Below, piece by piece: positions 7,576-16,895 of a DNA stretch of 64,000 bases. The notes beneath the pieces were generated by a model, which was not told the origin of the DNA, searched no databases, and was given only the letters and a program-made list of their open reading frames with translations. This DNA comes from Streptomyces violascens (GTDB lineage: Bacteria; Actinomycetota; Actinomycetes; Streptomycetales; Streptomycetaceae), in the NCBI RefSeq assembly GCF_014649955.1, contig NZ_BMUA01000015.1, positions 124,001 to 188,000 of the forward strand, read 5' to 3'. How positions within the stretch are numbered: the first letter of the stretch is position 1; every line of letters starts with the position of its first letter. The position numbers and the translations under genes are program-made.

Positions 7576-8328
7576 ATGAAGCTCACCGTCGTCGGCTGTT
7601 CCGGGTCGTTCCCGTCCGCGGAATCGGCCTGCTCCAGCTACCTCGTCGAGGCAGACGGCTTCCGGCTGCTCCTCGACATGGGCAACGGAGCCCTCGGTGA
7701 GCTGCAGCGCCACATCGGCCTGTACGACCTCGACGCGATCTTCCTGTCGCATCTGCACGCCGACCACTGCATCGACATGTGCGGCTACTTCGTCGCCCGC
7801 TACTACCGCCACGAGGGCGGCCGCTGCGCGCCGATGCCGGTGTACGCGCCGGAGGGCGCCGAACAGCGCCTGACCACGGCGTACGCGGACACGCCCTCCG
7901 CGTCCTCGATGAGCGAGGTCTTCGACTTCCACACCCTGAAGCCGGGCACCTTCGACATCGGCCCCTTCTCGGTGCGTACGGAGCGGGTGTGCCACCCCGT
8001 CGAGGCCTACGGCATCCGCATCGAGCACGGCGGCAGCACGCTGGTCTACTCCGGCGACACCGGCGTCTGCGCCGCCGTCGACGAACTGGCCGAGGGCGCC
8101 GACCTGTTCCTGTGCGAGGCCTCCTTCACCTACGGCAAGGAGGACATCCCGGCGCTGCACCTCAACGGCCGCGAGGCGGGCCAGATCGCGGCCCGCGCCG
8201 GGGCGGGCCGCCTGGTCCTCACCCACATCCCGCCGTGGACGGACGGCGAGGTCAACCTGGCGGACGCCCGAGCCGTCTACTCGGGCCCGACAGAACTGGC
8301 GGCGCCGGGCGCGGTGTACGAGCTCTGA
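7576..8328 (+). CDS. Metallo-beta-lactamase-fold hydrolase
   Basis: A 250-residue soluble protein of the MBL-fold superfamily, RNase Z-like branch. The metal motif is HLHADHCID (HxHxDH, near residues 59-67). Further ligands fit CHPVEAYGI, SGDTGV and LTHIPP. GGAGG at 7561-7565 fixes the ATG at 7576; the longer open frame starting at 7468 has no such support. It is monocistronic and ends at a bidirectional hairpin. Substrate is unknown; phosphodiesterase or nuclease-like chemistry is typical for this branch. Confidence 0.85.
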   Translation: MKLTVVGCSGSFPSAESACSSYLVEADGFRLLLDMGNGALGELQRHIGLYDLDAIFLSHLHADHCIDMCGYFVARYYRHEGGRCAPMPVYAPEGAEQRLTTAYADTPSASSMSEVFDFHTLKPGTFDIGPFSVRTERVCHPVEAYGIRIEHGGSTLVYSGDTGVCAAVDELAEGADLFLCEASFTYGKEDIPALHLNGREAGQIAARAGAGRLVLTHIPPWTDGEVNLADARAVYSGPTELAAPGAVYEL

Positions 8329-8339
8329 ATCCGTACGAC

Positions 8340-8375
8340 GAAGGCCCCCGGAACCGTGTGGTTCCGGGGGCCTTC
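8340..8375. terminator. Bidirectional terminator between MBL gene and nagE2
   Basis: GAAGGCCCCCGGAAC (8340-8354) pairs perfectly with GTTCCGGGGGCCTTC (8361-8375) around a 6-base loop. It separates the two convergent genes and can work in both directions. Confidence 0.85.
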
Positions 8376-8392
8376 GTACGGCGTCGAACGGG

Positions 8393-9658
<1,266 letters not shown>

Positions 9659-9745
9659 AACATCCTCCAGTGGGCAAGGCGCCGCCCGGGGGCATGGGAA
9701 ACTACGGGGGGACGGCGGCGTCTCGGGGGAACGCGGTAAAGCCCG

Positions 9746-9761
9746 CGTGGTCTACACCAGT
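9746..9761. promoter_or_regulatory. DasR-type operator (dre), distal site of nagE2
   Basis: CGTGGTCTACACCAGT resembles the DasR consensus A(G/C)TGGTCTAGACCA(G/C)T, with the first base and one base of the central TCTAGA differing. It lies 88 bases upstream of the nagE2 start and one base from a second site. DasR is a GntR regulator that releases DNA on binding GlcN-6-P; its gene is not in this window. Confidence 0.8.
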
Positions 9762-9762
9762 G

Positions 9763-9778
9763 AGTGGTGTAGACCAGT
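9763..9778. promoter_or_regulatory. DasR-type operator (dre), second site of nagE2
   Basis: AGTGGTGTAGACCAGT matches the dre consensus except for one central base. It is arranged in tandem with the site at 9746-9761, which points to cooperative control of nagE2 by DasR. Confidence 0.85.
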
Positions 9779-9927
9779 TGTAGCACGGTGAGGGATAGAT
9801 AAGGAACCTTCGTTTTTGTGGTCTGGGCCATACCCGGCAATACGGGCAAGGCCGACTCCGGGCCGTGACCTTTCCGTTGCCGCGTCGAGCCTCAACGGCC
9901 CCCGAAAGACCCGCCGGACGGCGTGCG

Positions 9928-9960
9928 AAGGCCCCCGGGTCAAGGGGGTCCGGGGGCCTT
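9928..9960 (-). terminator. Terminator after nagE1
   Basis: AAGGCCCCCGG (9928-9938) and CCGGGGGCCTT (9950-9960) form an 11-bp stem, 58 bases beyond the nagE1 stop. It separates nagE1 from the nagE2 promoter. The rest of the 360-base gap between the two genes holds the nagE2 promoter and its two dre sites. Confidence 0.75.
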
Positions 9961-10018
9961 GCGGAACCGGGCCGAAAGGCCCGGCGTGCAGAGGTGGGCG
10001 GGGGATCGCGGAGAACGG

Positions 10019-11314
10019 CTACGCCTTGATGTTCTCCCTCTCCAGCTCGTCCTCCTCCGGCTCCCGCCCCGGCGTCGGCAGGTTGAACTTGGTGATCGCG
10101 AAGCGGAACACCGCGTAATAGACGACGGCGAAGCACAGGCCCACCGGAATGATCAGCCACGGTTTGGTCGCCAGGCTCCAGTTGATGACGTAGTCGATCA
10201 ACCCCGCCGAGAAGCTGAAGCCGTCCTTGATGCCGAGCCCCCAACTCACCGCCATGGAAACGCCGGTGAGAATCGCGTGGATCACGTACAGCAGCGGCGC
10301 GATGAAGACGAAGGAGTACTCGATCGGCTCGGTGATGCCGGTGACGAGCGAGGTCAGGCCGACCGACAGCATCATGCCGCTCACCTCCTTGCGGCGGTGC
10401 GGCCTGGCGCAGTGCGCGATCGCCAGGGCCGCCGCGGGCAGCGCGAACATCATGATCGGGAAGAACCCGGTCTGGAACTGGCCGGCCGTCGGGTCGCCCG
10501 CCAGGAAGCGCGGGATGTCGCCGTGCACGACCGCGCCGTCCGGCTTGGTGAAGTCGCCGAACTGGAACCAGATGAAGGTGTTCAGGAACTGGTGCAGACC
10601 GATCACCAGCAACGCACGGTTGGCGACGCCGAAGATGCCCGAACCGGCCGCACCCAGGTCGACGAGCCACTTGCTGAAGCTGGTCAGCGCGTCACCGACC
10701 GGCGGCCAGATCCACAGGCACAGCACCGAGAACACGATCGCGACCCCGGCCATGATGATCGGCACGAGCCGGCGCCCGTTGAAGAACCCGAGCCAGTCCA
10801 CCAGCTTCGTACGGTGGAAGCGCTGCCAGAAGTACGCGGTGAGCAGGCCCATCACGATGCCGCCGAAGACGCCCGGATTCTGGTACGTGGCCAGCACGGC
10901 CGAGCCGTCCTTGGCGACACAGGCGCCCGCCGCGAGCTTCGCACCGGCGGCGCAGTCCTTCGGGAACTGCTGGAGCACCCCGAAGTAGACGAGGAATCCG
11001 GCCACCGCCGCGAGCGCGGTCGAGCCGTCGGCCTTCTTCGCCATGCCGATCGCGACGCCCACGCAGAACAGCAGGGGCAGCCCGAGCGCGCCGTTGAGCA
11101 GGGCGCCGCCCGCGCCGTTGAACACCTTGGCGACGTCGTTCCAGCCGAGCCCGGTCTTGCCGAACACGTCGTCCTGGCCGAGCCGGTTGAGAATGCCCGC
11201 CGCGGGCAGCACGGCGATCGGCAGCTGGAGGCTGCGGCCCATCTTCTGCAGCCCCTGGAACAGCCCGTTCCACCACTTGGGCTGCGGAACCGCGGCCGCA
11301 TTGCTCGCACTCAT
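10019..11314 (-). CDS. nagE1: GlcNAc-family PTS permease EIIC (NagE1-like)
   Basis: A 431-residue paralogue of the EIIC at 8393-9658. It shares the KMGRSLQLPIAVLPAAGILN, IGMAKKADGSTALAAVAG and GITEPIEYSFVFIAPLLY segments. The ATG at 11314 is preceded by GGAGG; the longer open frame runs into the promoter region and is not used. It diverges from nagF, and a dre operator lies between them. In S. coelicolor NagE2 is the main GlcNAc transporter and the role of NagE1 is less clear; the same may hold here. Confidence 0.87.
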   Translation of the reverse strand: MSASNAAAVPQPKWWNGLFQGLQKMGRSLQLPIAVLPAAGILNRLGQDDVFGKTGLGWNDVAKVFNGAGGALLNGALGLPLLFCVGVAIGMAKKADGSTALAAVAGFLVYFGVLQQFPKDCAAGAKLAAGACVAKDGSAVLATYQNPGVFGGIVMGLLTAYFWQRFHRTKLVDWLGFFNGRRLVPIIMAGVAIVFSVLCLWIWPPVGDALTSFSKWLVDLGAAGSGIFGVANRALLVIGLHQFLNTFIWFQFGDFTKPDGAVVHGDIPRFLAGDPTAGQFQTGFFPIMMFALPAAALAIAHCARPHRRKEVSGMMLSVGLTSLVTGITEPIEYSFVFIAPLLYVIHAILTGVSMAVSWGLGIKDGFSFSAGLIDYVINWSLATKPWLIIPVGLCFAVVYYAVFRFAITKFNLPTPGREPEEDELERENIKA

Positions 11315-11364
11315 CGGCAACCTCCAGGCATGGGGAAACAAGCCCGCTCGGACGGTCGTTGCAC

Positions 11365-11380
11365 ACTGGTGTAGACCAGT
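11365..11380. promoter_or_regulatory. DasR-type operator (dre) between nagE1 and nagF
   Basis: ACTGGTGTAGACCAGT differs from the dre consensus at one base. It is 51 bases upstream of nagE1 and 167 bases upstream of nagF, so it could control both divergent genes. Confidence 0.85.
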
Positions 11381-11546
11381 TGCGGTATCGTCCGGAGAGG
11401 CCCCTCGCGGGACATGGCTCCGGTGATCGCCATCCTTGGCCAGGCACAATGTGCTCGCGCGCATAGCTGGGCCAAACGTGGGTTAACGTGACAAAGCGGA
11501 CCTACCGTGGGCCGACACAGCGTTCTTCAAGAACCAGGAGAGACAC

Positions 11547-11780
11547 ATGGCCAGCAAGGCTGAGAAGATCGTCGCCGGCCTCGGCGGTATCGAGAACATC
11601 GAGGAAGTCGAAGGCTGCATCACCCGCCTGCGCACCGAGGTCATCGACCCGAGCAAGGTCGACGAGGCCGCCCTCAAGGCCGCCGGCGCCCACGGCGTCG
11701 TCAAGATGGGCACGGCCGTCCAGGTCGTCATCGGCACGGACGCGGACCCCATCGCCGCGGACATCGAAGACATGATGTGA
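11547..11780 (+). CDS. nagF: GlcNAc-specific PTS phosphotransferase EIIB (NagF)
   Basis: A 77-residue soluble EIIB domain. The phosphorylated cysteine is Cys24 in VEGCITRLR, followed by GVVKMGTAVQVVIG, the usual EIIB pattern. It passes phosphate from EIIA to GlcNAc bound in the NagE permeases, which lack their own EIIB. AGGAGA precedes the ATG. It diverges from nagE1 and ends at a strong hairpin. Confidence 0.93.
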   Translation: MASKAEKIVAGLGGIENIEEVEGCITRLRTEVIDPSKVDEAALKAAGAHGVVKMGTAVQVVIGTDADPIAADIEDMM

Positions 11781-11795
11781 GCAACCCGCTCCCGC

Positions 11796-11826
11796 AAAGG
11801 CCCCTCCCGCTCCGGGAGGGGCCTTT
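11796..11826 (+). terminator. Terminator after nagF
   Basis: A perfect 13-bp stem, AAAGGCCCCTCCC (11796-11808) with GGGAGGGGCCTTT (11814-11826), five-base loop. It lies 15 bases after the nagF stop. Confidence 0.9.
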
Positions 11827-11910
11827 CGCGTACGCACGCAACGCACGTCGGCGGGATCCGGCGGGCGCGCCCCGCTCCCCAGCCTCTCGCGTACGCACGG
11901 AACGCACCCC
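11827..11910. repeat. Two near-identical 20-bp direct repeats upstream of rph
   Basis: CGCGTACGCACGCAACGCAC begins at about 11828, and a copy with one change recurs at about 11888, some 30-50 bases before rph. They flank the rph promoter region. A regulatory role is possible, but nothing else supports it. Confidence 0.4.
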
Positions 11911-11936
11911 CAGCACCATCACCTAGGCTCATAGCC

Positions 11937-12674
<738 letters not shown>

Positions 12675-12792
12675 AGAAGCAACCAAGGGGAACGCTTCCC
12701 GCGTCATGACGAGTACGGGCGTACGGGCCGACCGTGCGCCCGTCCGTCACTTCCGGAAGCCCTTCCGGAACTCTTGGGGGAGGACCCGACCG

Positions 12793-13167
12793 ATGCGCCG
12801 AACCGTGCTCGCCGTCGCCACCGCGGCCCTGGCCGTCACCGTCACCGCCGGATGCGGCGCGGTCGACAAGGCGATCGACTGCGTCAAGACGGCGGACGCC
12901 ATCGGCAACAGCGTCGACAACCTCGGCAAGGCCGTGGGCAACGCCACCGACAACCCGACCCAGGCCGACCAGGCGCTGAACGACATCGACAAAGAGCTGT
13001 CGTCCCTGAAGAACAAGACGGACAACGCCGACCTGTCCAAGGCCGTCGACGACCTCAACAAGGCCGTCGGCAACGTCCGTACGGCGATCAAGAACGGCGA
13101 CAACACCCCCGACATCAGCGGCGTCACGAGCGCGGCCAAGGAAATCGGCAAGGTCTGCACGCCGTAA
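12793..13167 (+). CDS. Small secreted lipoprotein of unknown function
   Basis: A 124-residue lipoprotein. The signal peptide ends at VTAGC with Cys21 as the lipidated residue. The mature part is rich in Asp, Lys, Asn and Ala with a heptad-like helical pattern (ALNDIDKELSSLKNKTDN) and two cysteines, Cys30 and near the C-terminus (KVCTP). GGGGAGGA before the ATG at 12793 supports this start. Conserved position between rph and rdgB in Streptomyces, as I recall. No catalytic motif is seen. Confidence 0.8.
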   Translation: MRRTVLAVATAALAVTVTAGCGAVDKAIDCVKTADAIGNSVDNLGKAVGNATDNPTQADQALNDIDKELSSLKNKTDNADLSKAVDDLNKAVGNVRTAIKNGDNTPDISGVTSAAKEIGKVCTP

Positions 13168-13209
13168 GCCCGGGGGAGCGGTGCGCGTCGCTCCCCTGAT
13201 ACTGGGGTC

Positions 13210-13812
13210 ATGACGCGCCTGATCCTCGCCACCCGCAACGCCGGCAAAATCACCGAACTCCACGCCATCCTCGCCGAGGCGGGGCTGCCCCACGAACTCG
13301 TGGGCGCCGACGCCTACCCCGAGATCCCCGACGTCAAGGAGACCGGGGTCACCTTCGCCGAGAACGCTCTCCTCAAGGCGCACGCCCTGGCCCGGGCCAC
13401 CGGCCTGCCCGCGGTCGCCGACGACTCGGGCCTGTGCGTCGACGTCCTGAACGGCGCCCCCGGCATCTTCTCGGCCCGCTGGTCCGGCACCCACGGCGAC
13501 GACCAGGCCAACCTGGACCTCCTCCTGGCCCAGCTCTCCGACATCGCCGACGAACACCGCGGAGCCCACTTCGCCTGCGCGGCAGCCCTGGCCCTCCCGG
13601 ACGGCACGGAGCGCGTCGTCGAAGGCCGCCTCCTGGGCACCCTGCGCCACGCCCCCGCCGGAACGGGCGGCTTCGGCTACGACCCGATCCTCCAGCCGGA
13701 GGGCGAGACGCGTACGTGCGCGGAGCTGTCGGCGGACGAGAAGAACGCGATCAGCCACCGCGGGCAGGCGTTCCGGGCGCTGGTGCCGGTGGTGCGGGAG
13801 CTGTTGGGCTGA
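13210..13812 (+). CDS. rdgB: RdgB/HAM1-type XTP/dITP diphosphatase
   Basis: A 200-residue house-cleaning enzyme that hydrolyses non-canonical purine nucleoside triphosphates so they do not enter DNA or RNA. Family signatures are LATRNAGKITEL at the start, TFAENALLKA, the catalytic ADDSGLCVDVLNGAPGIFSA, GTGGFGYDPI and the C-terminal SHRGQAFRAL. Normal length. A GATACT box close before the ATG suggests a leaderless start. Confidence 0.96.
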   Translation: MTRLILATRNAGKITELHAILAEAGLPHELVGADAYPEIPDVKETGVTFAENALLKAHALARATGLPAVADDSGLCVDVLNGAPGIFSARWSGTHGDDQANLDLLLAQLSDIADEHRGAHFACAAALALPDGTERVVEGRLLGTLRHAPAGTGGFGYDPILQPEGETRTCAELSADEKNAISHRGQAFRALVPVVRELLG

Positions 13813-13824
13813 GGCCCACATGAA

Positions 13825-13863
13825 AAACGGCCTGCGCATCGATCTCCGATGCGCAGGCCGTTT
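13825..13863 (+). terminator. Strong 17-bp hairpin after rdgB
   Basis: AAACGGCCTGCGCATCG (13825-13841) pairs perfectly with CGATGCGCAGGCCGTTT (13847-13863), five-base loop, just after the rdgB stop and four bases before the 3' end of the convergent tRNA gene. It can stop transcripts from both sides. Confidence 0.9.
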
Positions 13864-13867
13864 GCTG

Positions 13868-13952
13868 TGCGGCGGAAGGGATTCGAACCCTCAAGCCGTT
13901 TCACGGGCCACAGATCCTAAGTCTGCTGTGTCGCCAGTTGCACCACCGCCGC
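13868..13952 (-). tRNA. tRNA-Leu (anticodon UAG)
   Basis: Read on the minus strand, an 85-nt class II tRNA: acceptor GCGGCGG/CCGCCGC, anticodon stem-loop CAGA-CTTAGGA-TCTG giving UAG (reads CUA), a long variable arm, and GGTTCGAATCC in the T arm. CCA is not encoded. No integrase or attachment-site repeat is seen beside it. Confidence 0.95.
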
Positions 13953-14010
13953 CAGTCGCCCGCCATAGTACCGGGGCGGACAACCGCTGGCAGGTCCGGT
14001 CGGAGCGGGA

Positions 14011-14661
14011 TCAGGTGCGGCGTCTACCTCCGCGGCACCATGTGTCGGTGATCGCATGGCAGTTGGGACACAGGAGCCGGAGGTTCTCCGCCCGATCGTC
14101 GCTCCAGTCGCCGTTGATGTGATCGACCTCCAGCGTCATCGGCCTGCCCCGCCACTCGGGACCCGTGCCACACCCCGCGCATGCCTCGACCACACCGATC
14201 TCGTACAGCGCGCGACGTAGAGTCGCCGCTTGGCTGCGGCGACCTCGGTCGTGCTTCACCAATACCTCTTGGGGAGCTCTGGCCGGCCTCGGCCCGGGCC
14301 TGCCGAGTTGATGGGCCTGCCCCAGGAAGTGTGAGGTGTCGACGCCGTCCTCGGCGATCCATTGCCGCAGCAGCGTCCGCTGTCGGGCGTTCTCCGGGCG
14401 GTCCAGTCGTCGAAGCGTCGCCGCGAGGGAGATCGAGGCGCGCACTGCCTGACGAAGTTCCGATTGTGTGGGCCGGAGGCGTCGCCCGAGTGGTGGGAAG
14501 TGGGAGATGTCGATGCCGAAGTGCTCGAAGCGCTGCCAGAGATAGCGGGGCAGCCGCTCGTAGGACTTGGTGCCGAAGAACGCGATGACCTCGTTGATGT
14601 CGCCACAGGACGCCGCCGCTTCAGTGAGCCGCTCACGTGTGTAGCCCGAGGGCCCGCTCAT
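14011..14661 (-). CDS. HNH endonuclease-domain protein with repeated DNA-binding segments (second of a tandem pair)
   Basis: A 216-residue protein. The C-terminal HNH domain has a CAGCG zinc knuckle, then LEVDHINGDWSDDRAENLRLL and CPNCHAITDTW, with the His, Asn and His of the motif present. The N-terminal half holds two similar helix-turn-helix-like units, each ending in the form FGIDISHF or VDTSHF. The ATG at 14661 overlaps the stop of the upstream paralogue (ATGA), so both are translated together. Such genes are common in Streptomyces; proposed roles are homing-like nucleases or nicking. The longer open frame to 14841 is the antisense-free readthrough of the paralogue and is not used. Confidence 0.75.
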   Translation of the reverse strand: MSGPSGYTRERLTEAAASCGDINEVIAFFGTKSYERLPRYLWQRFEHFGIDISHFPPLGRRLRPTQSELRQAVRASISLAATLRRLDRPENARQRTLLRQWIAEDGVDTSHFLGQAHQLGRPGPRPARAPQEVLVKHDRGRRSQAATLRRALYEIGVVEACAGCGTGPEWRGRPMTLEVDHINGDWSDDRAENLRLLCPNCHAITDTWCRGGRRRT

Positions 14662-15317
14662 GGCCCAAGCACCCGCCTGCCTTTGCCGCGACCCCGATAA
14701 GTATCCGTGGTGGAGTGGCAGTTGGGGCAGAGCAGCCGGAGGTTCTCCGCGCGGTTGTTGCGCCAGTCGCCGTCGATGTGGTCGACCTCGAGTGGTAGTG
14801 GATGCCCCTGCCAGGTGGCCTCGTTGCCGCACAGGGCGCAACGCTCACGGGTGCCGAGTTCGAGGAGTGCTCTCTTGAGGAGGGCGTTGGGCGTTCGCTG
14901 AGCATGCGCTGCGCGGTCCTCACGCAGGATGTCCTCGGGGGTTCGGCGGAGACGGTTGTTCCGCATCCTCTCCGTGCGCGGGGGCGGCCCGAAGTGCGAC
15001 GTATCGATGCCGTACGCCTTGATACGGCGGCTGATGTTCGTGTGATGACCGCCGACCACGTCGATCCCCAGCCTCCGCAGGACCTCACACACGCTGCTCG
15101 AGACCGCGACCACCGGCTCTAGAGCTTCCCGCGTCCAGCGGGTCCCTTCGCGCTCGAAGTGGGCCATGGGTATGCCCAGTTTTCGCATGCGCTCGCGTAT
15201 GTACCGCCGTGATCCGCCCTTCGGGTCGACCCCGAGTTTTGTCAGTGCCTCCGACAGGGTCCGGGACGAGGCGGCCGCTTCGGCCAGCCTCTCCCGGGTG
15301 TACGGGCTCGTGCCCAT
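14658..15317 (-). CDS. HNH endonuclease-domain protein (first of a tandem pair)
   Basis: A 219-residue paralogue of the next gene. The start MGTSPYTRERLAEAA aligns with MSGPSGYTRERLTEAA of its neighbour. It contains two helix-turn-helix-like repeats and a C-terminal HNH domain: CALCG, LEVDHIDGDWRNNRAENLRL, CPNCHSTTDTY. GGAGGAATTC before the ATG at 15317 gives a clear start. The two genes form a duplication between the tRNA-Leu and bcp. No partner methyltransferase or inteins are seen nearby, so the biological role is open. Confidence 0.78.
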   Translation of the reverse strand: MGTSPYTRERLAEAAASSRTLSEALTKLGVDPKGGSRRYIRERMRKLGIPMAHFEREGTRWTREALEPVVAVSSSVCEVLRRLGIDVVGGHHTNISRRIKAYGIDTSHFGPPPRTERMRNNRLRRTPEDILREDRAAHAQRTPNALLKRALLELGTRERCALCGNEATWQGHPLPLEVDHIDGDWRNNRAENLRLLCPNCHSTTDTYRGRGKGRRVLGP

Positions 15318-15367
15318 GAATTCCTCCGCCCCGGCCACGCATTCGCAGCCTCGTACGGAGTAACGAA

Positions 15368-15399
15368 CCGGATTCCGGACAGTCACACCCGGAATCCGG
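15368..15399 (-). terminator. 11-bp inverted repeat between bcp and the HNH pair
   Basis: CCGGATTCCGG (15368-15378) pairs perfectly with CCGGAATCCGG (15389-15399). It is 50 bases beyond the bcp stop and 51 bases before the HNH start, so it can be the bcp terminator; an operator role for the HNH operon is the alternative. Confidence 0.55.
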
Positions 15400-15449
15400 A
15401 ACGGCCTGCCCCGCTTAAGGGGGCGGGGGTGTTCCCGGCGTGGGCGGGG

Positions 15450-15917
15450 TCAGATGCCGAGGTCCTTGATGATCTTGGCGACATGGCCCGTCGCCTTCAC
15501 GTTGTACAGGGCCCGCTCCACCTTCCCCGCCTCGTCCACGACCACCGTCGAGCGGATGACGCCCGTCACCGTCTTGCCGTACAGCTTCTTCTCGCCGTAC
15601 GCGCCGTACGCCTCCAGGACCTCCTTCGAGGGGTCGCCGACCAGCGTGACCTTCAGGGACTCCTTCTCGCGGAACTTCGCCAGCTTCTCCGGCTTGTCGG
15701 GGGAGACGCCGATGACGTCGTACCCGGCGCCCGCGAGCAGCTCCAGGTTGTCCGTGAAGTCGCAAGCCTGCTTGGTGCAGCCGGGCGTCAGGGCGGCCGG
15801 GTAGAAGTAGACGATGACCTTGCGGCCCTTGTGTGCGGCGAGCGAGACCTCGTTGCCGTCGGCGTCGGGCAGGGTGAAGGCGGGGGCGGTGTCGCCGGGC
15901 TGAAGTCGCTCGCTCAT
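15450..15917 (-). CDS. bcp: Thioredoxin-dependent thiol peroxidase (Bcp/PrxQ)
   Basis: A 155-residue peroxiredoxin that reduces hydroperoxides with thioredoxin. The peroxidatic Cys47 lies in TPGCTKQACDF and the resolving Cys52 five residues on, the PrxQ pattern. The usual PKDNTPGC is PAALTPGC here, a small variation outside the catalytic residues. Start ATG at 15917 with a GGAGG nearby. Normal length. Confidence 0.95.
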   Translation of the reverse strand: MSERLQPGDTAPAFTLPDADGNEVSLAAHKGRKVIVYFYPAALTPGCTKQACDFTDNLELLAGAGYDVIGVSPDKPEKLAKFREKESLKVTLVGDPSKEVLEAYGAYGEKKLYGKTVTGVIRSTVVVDEAGKVERALYNVKATGHVAKIIKDLGI

Positions 15918-16052
15918 GGGTTTCCTCCGGGAAAGGCCGAGGGTGTGGCGTACAACGTCAGAGCCTAATGGGGGCCTGTGACAGTGCATCGGCGGCGGAG
16001 CTGACAGACTGTGGAGGACGGATGACCCCATACGACCACCGGAGGCGGCGCA

Positions 16053-16373
16053 GTGTCGGATGCCAGGACCCCTGCGCAGATCGAGGCGGACATCAGGAGC
16101 CGGCGGGACCAGCTCGCGGTGACCCTCGACGAGATCGGGGTGCGGCTGCACCCGTCCACGATCGTCGGCGATGCGAAGGCCAGGTTCGCCTCGGCCGTGG
16201 ACCACACGGCGGGCCGGGCGTACGTCGCGGTGAACCGTACGGTGAACGACGTGAAGGCGCAGTTCGTGTCCGAGGACGGGGCGCCCCGGATGGAGCGGAT
16301 CGTGCCGGTCGCGCTGGTCGCGGTGGGCCTGGTCGGGCTGCTCGCGCTGTCGGCGAAGAAGCGGCGGGCCTGA
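16053..16373 (+). CDS. DUF3618 membrane protein
   Basis: A 106-residue protein starting at GTG (GGAGG upstream). The N-terminal part, RTPAQIEADIRSRRDQLAVT, is the DUF3618 signature, followed by an amphipathic region and one C-terminal membrane helix (IVPVALVAVGLVGLLALSA). The family is frequent in actinobacteria next to bcp; its function is unknown. Confidence 0.85.
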   Translation: MSDARTPAQIEADIRSRRDQLAVTLDEIGVRLHPSTIVGDAKARFASAVDHTAGRAYVAVNRTVNDVKAQFVSEDGAPRMERIVPVALVAVGLVGLLALSAKKRRA

Positions 16374-16416
16374 CCCTTCGGCGTACGCCCGGCGCCGGGG
16401 CGGGTAGGTTCGACCC

Positions 16417-16749
16417 GTGAGCGAGAACACCCACGACAAGCTGCCCATCCGGATGCTGCACGACCGTGTGCTGGTCCGGTCAGACTCCCCCGAGGGCGAG
16501 CGGCGTTCGGGCGGCGGCATCCTGATTCCGGCGACCGCCGCCGTAGGCAAACGGCTCGCCTGGGCCGAGGTGGTGGCGGTCGGCCAGAACGTGCGCACCG
16601 TCGAGCCGGGCGACCGCGTCCTGTACGACCCCGAGGACCGTGCCGAGGTCGAGGTGCGGGGCGTGGCGTATGTGCTGATGCGTGAGCGCGATCTGCACGC
16701 CGTCGCCTCGGAGCGGGTGTCGGTGGATGCCACCGGGCTGTATCTGTAA
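16417..16749 (+). CDS. GroES-like co-chaperonin-fold protein
   Basis: A 110-residue protein of the Cpn10 fold. LHDRVLVRSDSPEGERRSGGGILIPATA and GDRVLYDPEDRAEV correspond to the co-chaperonin barrel and the mobile loop region. No groEL lies next to it, and the sequence differs from canonical GroES, so it may be a second, specialised paralogue rather than the main co-chaperonin. Confidence 0.85.
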   Translation: MSENTHDKLPIRMLHDRVLVRSDSPEGERRSGGGILIPATAAVGKRLAWAEVVAVGQNVRTVEPGDRVLYDPEDRAEVEVRGVAYVLMRERDLHAVASERVSVDATGLYL

Positions 16750-16761
16750 CCCCTGAGCCAA

Positions 16762-16791
16762 GGGCTGGTGACCGGTGTCACCAGCCCTTTT
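16762..16791 (+). terminator. Rho-independent terminator after the GroES-like gene
   Basis: GGGCTGGTGAC (16762-16772) pairs perfectly with GTCACCAGCCC (16777-16787), loop of four, followed by TTTT. A classical terminator, unusual for this genome in having a T-run. Confidence 0.9.
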
Positions 16792-16816
16792 GCATGCCCT
16801 TTGCTATCGTGGTGGG

Positions 16817-16859
16817 ACCCCGACGAGACGCGTCGTACCGGGTCAGGACAAGACGACGC
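16817..16859 (+). promoter_or_regulatory. Guanidine-III riboswitch (ykkC-III, mini class)
   Basis: The stretch contains GTACCGGGTCAGGACAAGAC preceded by CGACGAG, which matches the guanidine-III aptamer known from Thermobifida. Visible pairings are GCGTCGT (16830-16836) with ACGACGC (16853-16859), and a pseudoknot of ACCCCG (16817-16822) with CGGGT (16839-16843). A TATCGT box at 16805-16810 would start transcription just before it. It lies 37 bases before the SMR exporter start and so marks that exporter as a guanidinium pump. Confidence 0.92.
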
Positions 16860-16895
16860 ACCCCGTATGTGTTCGCGTCTTTCGGAGGTGCCGTC

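Noticed and set aside
13868..13952. tRNA-Leu as integration site of a mobile element
   Set aside because: No integrase, excisionase or duplicated tRNA 3' end was found nearby; the HNH pair alone is not sufficient evidence.
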